Assembly: GCA_002197995.1 (NCBI GenBank)
Contig: NGZR01000001.1
Span: 14,403,501-14,467,500 of the forward strand
Length of the DNA: 64,000 nucleotides
Direction of reading: 5' to 3'
Origin: Gaeumannomyces sp. JS-464
Taxonomy: Eukaryota > Ascomycota > Sordariomycetes > Magnaporthales > Magnaporthaceae
Below are positions 55,547 through 64,000 of the stretch, piece by piece; position 1 is the stretch's first letter, and the number at the start of each line of letters is the position of its first letter. The translations under genes were made by a program, and so were the position numbers. The notes under the pieces were generated by a model that was not told where the DNA came from, ran no database searches, and worked only from the letters and a program-made list of their open reading frames with translations.

Positions 55547-57568
55547 TTAGTGGAAATCGTCACCTTGGCTGGGAGTCCAGTCCGGGGCAACCCAATGGCC
55601 GTAGTAACTCGGATCTTCCGGATCCAGATAATCGCCTTTATCCGCGTCGCCACCCCCGGACGTATAGCCTGAGTCTGAGGCCAGTATCGAGTACGAATCG
55701 GCGAGCGGCACATTCGAACCCAAGAAGTCAAAGTCATCAGCAGCCACGTATGAGTGGCTCTGGATATTTTCCCAGGCGCCAAGCTCGTTAACAGAACCAA
55801 TGGACTGTCTAAGCTCCATGGGCTCAGGCTCCGGCGAGGTTACCAGGACTACCGGATCGGCCTGGGGAGAAAGGAGACCATTGCTGGAGATGGACTCGCC
55901 GTTCAAGCCAATCATCGGGTCAGCTGATGCAGCCGGCGTCGGTCCGGCCGCCTCCGGCTGGGACGCCTCCGACTCCTCCATCTTGCGGTAGCTTTGGAGG
56001 AGGGTAAGCTGGAGACCCTGGACCATGTTGATGACGCGTCTCTTGAGGCCCTCCTCGACGAAGTTGAGCTCCCGGTCGACTTCCTGCTCGAGCCGGCGTC
56101 TCACCAGGGGAGGCAGTTCCCTTCGAAGGTAGTCTTCGAAACCCTCCAGTTCGCCCTTGTTCATGTCGCTATCCTCATAATCTATAGGCAACCACCCATC
56201 ATTAGCACAGTAACCGGACCGGCAGTTCTTAGTCATGAAAACTTACAGGGACTCGGAATTTCCTCCTCACGCACGTCGGGGAAGAGGATCTGGTACATCT
56301 GCCGCCACTTCTGAGCCTCGGTCAGGTCCTCGGCGCCGGCGGTGGTGCGGTCTTTCTTGCGGGAGCGCAGCCGCTTCTCCTGGGCCTGCGTGAAGCCGTC
56401 GTGCAGCTCGGGCTCGCGGACCTCGCACGGCTCTGGGGCCCTGGCGTGCGTGCTGAGCTCGTCCTCGGCCTCGAACCGCTCACAGCAGCGGGGACAGCTG
56501 TATCTCGGCAGTGCGTGTTTCCTGTAGAGGTGTTCCCTTTGGCAAAAGGTTGTTAGATGATCAAGGCCAGAATATGGTTGACTGTAAAAGATAAGATATC
56601 GACTCACTTGATCCGGTGAACAAAATCCCACCCTGGCCCGCAGCACGGGCGCTGCTGCTTGTATTTCCGCGCGTTATGCTTGTAGTAAGGACATGCCAGT
56701 TTTGCCCTCTCGTTGCCGTCGTTTTGCGCCTCGAGCCTTGGCCGCTTCCCACGCCCCTTATCCTCGCCATCGCCACCGCCACTGTCTTGGTCCGACTGGT
56801 CACCACCGCCGGCCCGCTTTTGTCTCTGGGTACCATTGTGACTAGCGCTGGCTTGGGAGGAGGAGCTGTTGCTCCCCCTTGGTAACGCTATGCTTCCTGA
56901 TGACGTCCCACCTGAACCCGCCGCGCGCCTCTCCAGGTCCTCAAGACGCCTTTTGAGCTTCTTACCTGGACATGTTACAGAATAAATATTAGTTTGTAGC
57001 CAGACCATATAGTCTCATTAGATTGTGTAGGATACGCTATCTACACACGATAGTTGCGCTGAGCAATGCGGTTCGATATCCTGCATCGCTCGACCAGGTC
57101 TGAAATCTTGGACCAGTCTTCGTCCGGGTTGGCAGCAGCCACGAAAGCGGAACCGGTGCCCGTGCAGTATCTCGCCACGGCCGAGGGAGCGGTCTCACTC
57201 TTCGTGGGGGAGGGTATGGGTACACGCTTGCTGGGCAGGGAGGCGACCCCAAGCCTTCTGTCAAGCCACTGGACAAAAAAGGACATGACTTTATCGACGA
57301 TGATGGCCTTCGGAAGACTTGATCCGTCCGTGTCTTCTGACGAGGACACGTATTCTTGGGACTCGGTCGTCGCCGTGGTTGGGGGTTCACTCTGGGCCGT
57401 GTGCGCCTCCCTGAGCCGGGTTTGGAAGCTGCCTGCCGACTGAAGTCGACGACGGCGCCGGCGGGCCTCGTCATCGAATGTGATTAGGATGTTCTGGTTC
57501 CAGTTGGATCCAGTGAATGGACTGGACTGGTAGGTGGCCATAACAGGCCCTCTCTTAGGACACTCCAT
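55547..57568 (-). CDS. bZIP-like basic region plus zinc-finger regulator
   Basis: Four exons (57568-57049, 56965-56608, 56536-56247, 56181-55547) join exactly to 600 residues. The introns are 83, 71 and 65 bp. Across the first intron the sequence forms a bZIP-like basic segment (RISNRIAQRNYR joined to KKLKRRLEDLERR). A low-complexity region follows, then a Cys/His-rich domain (ACPYYKHNARKY, CCGPGWDFVHRIKEHLYRKH, YSCPRCCERF), a C2H2-type unit with variant spacing that crosses the second intron, and DGFTQAQEKRLRSRK. The tail is acidic with Ser/Asp/Gly. This arrangement is a known fungal-specific family of putative transcription factors of unknown target. ATG 57568 is chosen as the first start in a frame that continues into the conserved region; ATG 57541 is possible. 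It converges with spb4, 105 bp apart. Confidence 0.8.
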
Positions 57569-58722
57569 ATCTGCACCTGTGAGGGCGGGAATACGGCGAC
57601 AGAAACAACCTATGGGTGATGCTACCTTGTAAATTACGGTTGCCCCTTTGGAAACGAGGAGGACTAAGGAGCGAGGTCGCAGAGTGTAGAATCGCAAGGT
57701 ATTAATGGCCAATGTCAGCACATAGCTGCTGAGAATTGTCCCCGATTGGGCTCACACAGCCACCCCACCTGCGCTGCGCACGGCATCCTCGAGGATTGAA
57801 GTTCAGTTCTACGCCGCTGCGTAAAACCCTGGGCCGCATTTCCGCCGCAGCGGCCGGATTCGAAAAGCGCTAAGGCTTTCCAGTTCGAGCGACACTACCT
57901 CAGCAACCTCGCACAGGGATCAAGCAAGCTCGCCCAGAAGTTATTCCCGGCTAATCCTTAGCGGCGTGGGGTTGAGATCTTCACCACGGCGGAGCCAGAG
58001 AGTCAGTGTCGAGGGAGGCGTGGGAGATAAGTGAGGTACGGGACTGCTATTCGACCTGTGCTAGTAATCTTCCATTGTGAGCGCACTACATTTAGGTGTA
58101 TGAGGGCATCAGGCTGCCCGCGCAGTGAAGACAGATTCCATCTGGAAAACCCTTTGCTAACCTACAATCTTCATAGTAGGGAAAGACGGAATGACCCCAG
58201 CGGGTGACGTGGGATCCATGTGATGGTGGGGTTGGATGCCCACTGGCGACAGACCAGTAAAGGCGCGCACCAGTAGGAATCTTTGGAAAGGGCCAGCACC
58301 AAGGGCAAAAAGAACTCGTAGAGCTGAGAGAAAAGAGGTTTGAAGAGCTTGAATAAAGAAATATCATAAATTTGGGAGATAGCCAGAAATGCAAGAACAA
58401 GGACTGGGAGTGGCAAAGCCATAGGTAGGCAGATCCCGTGCTCCAGTCAGTACATACCCCGGGTGAAACGGCCGCTTGTGAACCTGTCGTGGTTGATGCT
58501 GTAGCCCGTCCCCAAATTAGCCACATCTCCAGCACCCGCCTTTGAACAACGCGCCGCCGCCTTTTCTGATTCAAATCACTAAAACTTCGCAACAAACTCA
58601 CCGGGCCGTTGCCATTCGAATCGAATCCGAGCGCTTAGAATTTCGAGCCGATCAGCCCGATTGAGCTGCCGCAAATCATCCACCCTGCGACACCAACTTG
58701 TATCCCCCGATCCGCGACAGCG
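57569..58722. other. Divergent promoter region, zinc-finger gene / sec18
   Basis: 1.15 kb with no supported gene. Frames on the minus strand at 58092-58601 have a hydrophobic, Leu/Phe-rich segment but no domain and no plausible start context. Confidence 0.45.
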
Positions 58723-61337
58723 ATGGACGCCCGGAACAACCTCTTCGGGCAGGGCCCGCGGGCGGGCGGCGGCGGTCTCCCGGGTCGCCAAGTGCAGCGC
58801 GGACCCGGCGGCCCACCACCCCAGCAGGGCTACGGCGCTCCTCAGCAGGGCTATGGCGGCGGTGGTTACGGTGCTCCGCAGCAGCAGCAGGGCTACGGCG
58901 GCGGAGGCGGCGGCTACGGCGCACCACCGCCGCAGCAAAGGCAACAAGGCGGTGGTGGATACGGCGCTCCTCCGGCCAGCAACTACGGCCAGCAGTCGTT
59001 GGGCGGTCGCAAGGTCCGCCTCCGGCCGGCCAAGGTTGAGGACAAGAACCTGCAGAACATCTACATCTTCACCAACATCTGCGCCGTTTCGCCCGAGGAC
59101 TTCCCCGCATCCGGAGATGGCGACCTCTACATACGCCTCAGCGGCCCGATGATGAGGGGCCAGGACTACGTCGTCATGGGCCGCCCGACACCCGGCTTCC
59201 CGCGCGGCGGCGTCGGCCTGTCGGAGCCCCAGAGGACGTGGATGAACGTGGCTGTGATGGACGAGCTCGAGGGCGAGCTTTACGATCCGCTCGGCGGCGG
59301 CACGCCCTACTTGGGCTCTATGGACGTCGAGGTCGGCTTTGCCTCGAGCAAGAAGTTCACCGACGAGGCATATGACCAGGAAGAACTGGAGAAGGCGGTG
59401 CAGAAGACGTTTTCGAATCAGATGTTCGCGCCGCGCCAGCGGGTGCTGCTGGACATTAGGAGCATACCGCTGGTCATTGTCGTCAAGACGGTCACGCTGG
59501 TCGACCTGAGCATGGGCGAGAAGCCCGGGTCCCAGACGAGCTCCGACCCGGGGTCCCGCGGTGTGCTGACGACACAAAACGAGCGTCAACTTCTTCCGCG
59601 ATTCCAAATCGCCCATCAAGCTCAAGGCGTCCAGCCGCAAGGCTGCCTCCAACTCTATCGTATCGCCCGACTTCAAGTTCGAGGACATGGGCATCGGCGG
59701 TCTCGACACCGAGTTCAGCACCATCTTCCGTCGTGCCTTCGCCTCGCGTATCTTCCCCCCCGGCCTGATTGAGCGGCTCGGCATCATGCACGTCAAGGGA
59801 ATTCTGCTTTACGGACCCCCTGGCACGGGCAAGACGCTGATTGCCCGCCAGATCGGAAAGATGCTCAACGCGAGGGAGCCAAAGGTTATCAACGGCCCCG
59901 AGGTGCTGAACAAGTACGTCGGTCAGTCCGAGGAGAACATCCGTAAGATGTTCGCCGACGCAGAGAAGGAGTACAAGGAGAAGGGCGACGAAAGTGACCT
60001 CCACATCATCATCTTTGACGAGCTGGACGCCGTCTGCAAGCAGCGTGGGTCCGGCTCAGGGGGTGGCACGGGAGTCGGCGACAGCGTGGTCAACCAGCTT
60101 CTGTCCAAGCTGGACGGTGTGGACCAGCTCAACAATATCCTGCTCATCGGAATGACGAACCGTAAGGATATGATCGATGACGCCCTGCTTCGTCCAGGCC
60201 GTCTCGAGGTGCAGATTGAGATCAGCCTGCCAGACGAGCCTGGTCGCGAGCAGATTCTCAAGATCCACACCTCCAAGATGGTCAAGAATAACGTCATCGA
60301 GGCGGATGTGGACACGTCGGAATTGGCGGCCAAGACCAAAAACTTCTCGGGAGCCGAGCTCAGCGGTCTGGTCAAGTCGGCCACGTCGTTCGCCTTCAAT
60401 CGGCACATCAAGGTGGGCACCATGGCGGGTGTGTCGGACTCGGTGGCCGAGATGAAGGTCAACCGAGCCGACTTCCTCAACGCGCTCGCCGAGGTGAAGC
60501 CGGCGTTCGGCGTGGACGAGGACGAGCTCGGGGAGAGCATCGTGTACGGCATCATGGACTACTCACCGGCGATCCGAGGCATCCTCAACGACGGCATGGA
60601 GTTCGTCAACAACGTGCGGCAGATGGAGCAGCTGAAGCACCTGTCAGTGCTGCTGCACGGCCCCCCGGGCTCGGGCAAGACGGCGCTGGCGGCGCACATC
60701 GCCATCAAGTCCGACTTCCCCTTCGTCAAGATCATCACGCCCATGAGCCTGCTGGGCTACAGGGACGAGGTGGCCAAGAAGGACTACGTGCAAAAGGTCT
60801 TCACCGACGCATACAAGTCGCCGCTTAGCTTGCTGATCTTGGACAACATTGAGCGCATGATCGAGTGGAACCCCATCGGCCCGCGCATGTCCAACACCAT
60901 GGTGCAGGCCATCCTCACGCTCCTCAAGGCGCCCCCGCCAAAGGTCAGTTCTTTCCCCCGCCTACTACTATCCTGCGTGTATTTACTAACAGACGGACGA
61001 ACAGGGCCACCGCCTGCTGGTCCTAGCCACGACGTCACGGCGGAGCGTGCTGGACCAGCTGGACATTATGGACTCGTTCGACCGCGAGATCGCGGTGCCG
61101 GCAGTCCGGAACCTCAAGGAGCTGGGCGAGGTGCTGACCGAGGCGCAGCTCTTCGAGCCGTCGGACGTCAACGCCTGCCTCAACGCAATGCAGGGAATCA
61201 CGGGCACCGACAGCATCGGCGTCGGCGTCAAGACGGTGCTGAGCACCGCCGCGGGCGCGCAGATGGCTAGAGACCCCGTCGACCGGTTCACCGAGCTGCT
61301 GTCGAGGGCTGTGGTTAGCAGCACGAGGCAGTACTAG
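58723..61337 (+). CDS. sec18: Sec18/NSF vesicle-fusion AAA ATPase
   Basis: This hexameric ATPase disassembles SNARE complexes after membrane fusion. Residues about 5-90 form a Gly/Gln/Tyr/Pro-rich extension with repeated QQGYGAP and GGYGAP units. The N domain follows ([20 protein letters not shown]). D1 has Walker A GPPGTGKT at 59812-59835, Walker [10 protein letters not shown] and the [17 protein letters not shown] block. D2 has Walker A GPPGSGKT at about 60659-60682 and [15 protein letters not shown]. One intron lies at 60944-61004 (61 bp, TTACTAAC branch site); the last exon is 61005-61337. A run of four A at 59576-59579 shifts the frame; with three A the reading [16 protein letters not shown] continues straight into D1. 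An extra base in a homopolymer is therefore the simplest reading, because sec18 is essential. Confidence 0.94.
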
Positions 61338-61853
61338 AATAGACTATATAGAAATGATCATTCTTGCCATCTGCCAGCTCCCTCCCAATCCCTGCACTCT
61401 ATCATAGTGCCGCGTGGGAATTGCGTTTTGGGTGCGTTGGGGCTTTTGAAGGGTTAGGGTAATTCCCGGCCGTGCCTGAACGGGCGGTGATGTAAGCGCA
61501 CCTGTGTGGGTGGAACCGGCCGCCCCAGCTCTTGGCGGTCCAATGCAGGAGGCGGAAACCTGGCCTAATTGAATGCCGACACGACACGCACCTGCACGCC
61601 GACCACGACACGACTGCCACCAAAGACGGCCAGTCAGACACCATCGCGAGCCAAATCCGTACCGCAAGTCTACCCGGACAGATTTCATTCCAAGAGCAGC
61701 CCAGTGCCCCATCAGGCCCGTATCTGGAGCGACCCTCAGGTTCGTTCTGTGATTACCTCTCAAAGGAGCTCTGACGACTGCGGTGCCCGGTCCCAGAGCT
61801 AACATCACCGATAGAGAAGCCCGCCTTACCCACCGAGACACATCCTCGCGACC
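61338..61853. other. Spacer, sec18 3' region and ost4 promoter
   Basis: Short spacer of 516 bp. No further gene is seen; small open frames on both strands show no domain. Confidence 0.4.
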
Positions 61854-62030
61854 ATGATTTCAGACAACGATCTCTACAGGATTGCCATCCTGCTCGGCTC
61901 CGCGGCCATGGTCCTGATCGTGGTGTACCACTTCGTCGAGGTCAACACTGCCGAAAGCGAGCAAGCCAAGGGAAAGAAGGCAGCAGGTTCCAGGACAGGA
62001 GCCCAACCCGCCAAGGCTGCACTGAGATGA
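61854..62030 (+). CDS. ost4: Ost4, small subunit of oligosaccharyltransferase
   Basis: A 58-codon ORF, below usual gene-finder cut-offs. It starts MISDNDLYRIAIL and continues through one membrane helix (LGSAAMVLIVVYHFVEV), then a Lys/Ala-rich tail. Yeast Ost4 is 36 residues and also begins MISD with a single helix ending in Tyr-His. The match in start, helix and length is diagnostic. Ost4 bridges the catalytic Stt3 to the Ost3/6 subunit of the ER complex that transfers the N-glycan onto nascent proteins. The tail of about 20 residues is longer than in yeast and would lie on the cytosolic side if topology follows the yeast protein. The start context CGACCATGAT is favourable. Confidence 0.88.
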   Translation: MISDNDLYRIAILLGSAAMVLIVVYHFVEVNTAESEQAKGKKAAGSRTGAQPAKAALR

Positions 62031-63295
62031 CGATGCTCCTCGACGGAAGTCGGAGACACGGGCGACGAGAGGGATGGCCGCCTAGCGACAGCATGTCGAG
62101 CTGGCAAAGCTGTGAGGATCAGCAAGGTAAAACGCACACGGGAGGCAAACAAGCGCGGATATATGTACGATGTTTGGAGGCAAAGCAGGGCCATGATACC
62201 ACCACCATACGCGAAAATAAGCCACAATTTCTCAGTCAACACAGCGCGCAGCGTTGCATATAACGACGAAGCCAATGTGCCTCCGCCATACTAAATTCAA
62301 GGCAGAAGAATGAGGGAGCATGATGTTCCGGGACAAGGTGTCTGGCAAATGGAAAGCAGCATAGATTATCAACAGTATTATAGATCAGTCCGCCTCGTCG
62401 GCCTCGGTCGGCCAGGTTCGGGACGAACGATTCTTGGGTTCTGAACCGCAACAAAGGGGTCAACTCGCGGCCGCCTAGGCGACGTGCATCGTCACAAAAA
62501 GAGCACACCACGTGTCTCGCTGATGAAGGGGCAGAACCATCGTCCTTTCCATGGAAGGCTCGGCCAGCGCAGCGAATGGCGAATCGAGCTTCGGCGCGCG
62601 CCTTTGTGCAGCCAGGCAGCCAACCAAGGACCCACTCGGGACTGCCATCCAGGACGCATTGCATTGCCTCCCCTGTGGGGCTTGAGTCAGAAATTGGATG
62701 TGGCTGGGCCTGGTCTGCCAAGAACGGACTAGCGCCCAAATGGGTTTTGGCTCTGCTCTAACACAGCCCAAGCCCGCCCGCTCTGTTTGCCATCTGGGTC
62801 GCGCGCCCCTTTCGGTTGCCTTTGTGATGAAAAGCTCCTGACCGTGGCCTTTCCGCTCCCACCTCTCCCGCCTCCCCTTCTCTCTCCATCCCCAAACAAC
62901 AACCACGCCAACCCGCAAGAGTCGACGACAAACTCCCGTCCACTGCTCGTCGTTTCTTCTTTTTACATCAGGCTGCACCCAACTTCGCCAGCCTTTGTTT
63001 TTGTTTTTTTTAATTTGCCACTACCGCCTTCTTCATTTCTCTTCTTTCGCGCAATCACGCGCGACCGACACCTGCGCCATCGTCACGTCTGCGACCTCTC
63101 TGCCTTGCCATCGCGCGATCCAGACCAAGCTCGCCGTCCCTTCTAATCTCTGCCACAAAAACAAACACACCGTCTGCGCGACAATCAAATCCTGAGTCGC
63201 CCTTCCGCCACCTGAAGCGATTGTCACGGTCGCGTTCCGATCGTGCCTCAGAGGTCTCTCACCAATCCCTCACCCATCTCTCACCTCCATTCATC
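62031..63295. promoter_or_regulatory. Long upstream region of the Yra1-type gene, pyrimidine-rich
   Basis: 1.26 kb without a supported gene. From about 62850 to 63295 the plus strand is strongly C/T-rich (e.g. CCTCCCCTTCTCTCTCC near 62871), as in promoters and leaders of highly expressed fungal genes. No named operator is recognised. Confidence 0.4.
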
Positions 63296-64000
63296 ATGTC
63301 GGCCAACAAGCTCGACAAGTCTCTCGACGAGATCCTCTCGACGCAGCGCCGCACATCCGGCCGCAAGGTTGGCTCTGCCCGTCGCTCCACCGGCGGTCGC
63401 CCGGCCACCACTGCCCCTGTTGGCGGTGTCCAGAAGAACGCGAGGTCCACTCGCAATGCCGCCGCGAAGCCTGCTCCTAGCAAGCCCGCTTCCGCGCCAG
63501 GCACGAGCAAGGTTGTTGTCAGCAACATGGTACGCGACCCCATTTTCGGTTGGTCGTTTGCTCTTTACTTTGAAACACCAAGCTGATTCCCTCCGCAGCC
63601 CAAGGACGTGACCGAAGCGCACATCAAGGTATGTTACCGATAAGGTCGTCTGGCCTTGCGCCTTTCGTGGAGAGACTCCATCGCACATTCTTCCATCGGA
63701 TTTGAGCGTTTCATTCTCGACCGGACCTCGTTATCGCTCGGCACCTCTGCCCATAGAGGTCGTCGTCCTGTCGGCTCAGCCGTCAGTATTCATCCTTCCA
63801 ACAATGTCCGCGCACGGTGGCACGTCGCTGTGGACAAGGAAGTTGAGCCTATTCTCCGTGTCGCACACGCGCACCCATGACCGCGCACCGCGCCGAGGCA
63901 GCCTGGCAAGCTCCCTGGCCGGTCCGGTCGCGCTGTCGGCAAAGTGCCGGAGAGGCTTGTCACCCACCGACGGAATCGTGGTTGCGAATGTCTGGCTGGT
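63296..64000 (+). CDS. yra1: Yra1/Mlo3-type mRNA export adaptor, 5' part
   Basis: Partial at the right window edge. Exon 1 (63296-63529, 78 codons) begins MSANKLDKSLDEIL, the N-terminal box (SLDEI) of the Yra1/Aly/REF family. A basic Arg/Ser/Gly region follows (RRSTGGRPA, VGGVQKNAR), then SKVVVSNM, the start of the RRM. A 69-bp intron (63530-63598) leads to a 10-codon exon 2 (63599-63628, PKDVTEAHIK) that continues the RRM. The next intron begins GTATGT at 63629 and no acceptor with a matching RRM continuation is seen before 64000, so it exceeds 370 bp. Yra1 binds nascent mRNA in the nucleus and recruits the Mex67 export receptor. Reading exons 1 and 2 is secure; the rest lies outside. Confidence 0.87.

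Noticed and set aside
58579..59796. 405-codon minus-strand ORF
   Set aside because: Antisense of sec18, Ala/Leu/Arg-rich with no domain; sec18 on the other strand is unmistakable.
62236..62978. Minus-strand ORFs between ost4 and yra1
   Set aside because: No domain or splice structure; the region fits a long promoter and leader.

Overview
The window looks like chromosomal DNA of a filamentous ascomycete (Pezizomycotina, probably Sordariomycetes). The genes are GC-rich, have short 60-85 bp introns with GT...AG borders, and include fungal families such as HET-domain proteins, Sec18, Spb4, Ost4, a Yra1-type export factor and a CTP-dependent diacylglycerol kinase. The genome is bipartite: gene islands alternate with AT-rich blocks made of transposons degraded by C-to-T/G-to-A changes of the RIP (repeat-induced point mutation) type.

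Layout. 1-8130 is RIP-degraded DNA, most of it a minus-strand Ty1/copia element (gag to RNase H). 8132-16213 is a gene island: an F-box-like gene cut off at the transposon border, a small membrane protein, an Erg6-like methyltransferase, a multi-pass membrane protein of an uncharacterised fungal family, and a broken MFS sugar transporter. 16511-18193 is a compact gag-only copia element with 147-bp LTRs. 18277-40370 is a nested block. Oppositely oriented LINE 3' ends lie at its two edges. Inside are gypsy element 1 (plus strand, carrying an exact Fot1/pogo insertion at 24271-26129), gypsy element 2 (minus strand, inserted into the first bases of element 1's 3' LTR) and the 3' half of gypsy element 3 (plus strand, same family as element 2). 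41073-49793 is an accessory region with a gypsy RT fragment, a broken ZZ-finger/HET gene, a broken multi-pass membrane gene and one intact HET gene. 50874-64000 is a conserved housekeeping region: Dgk1, Spb4, a bZIP-like/zinc-finger regulator, Sec18 (NSF), the Ost4 microprotein and the start of a Yra1/Mlo3-type gene.

How it works together. The right end serves core cell biology: lipid phosphorylation, 60S ribosome assembly, vesicle fusion, N-glycosylation and mRNA export. The left and middle are fast-evolving DNA shaped by transposons and genome defence. Two essential genes (spb4 and sec18) carry single-base frameshifts. Essential genes are not expected to be broken, so some single-base indels here are probably assembly errors, and the other 'pseudogenes' in GC-rich DNA should be read with that in mind.

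The most unusual signals are: RIP-like mutation that largely spares CpG; a gag-only copia element with one untouched and one mutated LTR; an apparently conserved antisense reading frame inside a gypsy family; and a retroelement whose two flanks do not match, suggesting ectopic recombination. No database search was run; all family names come from motif recognition.
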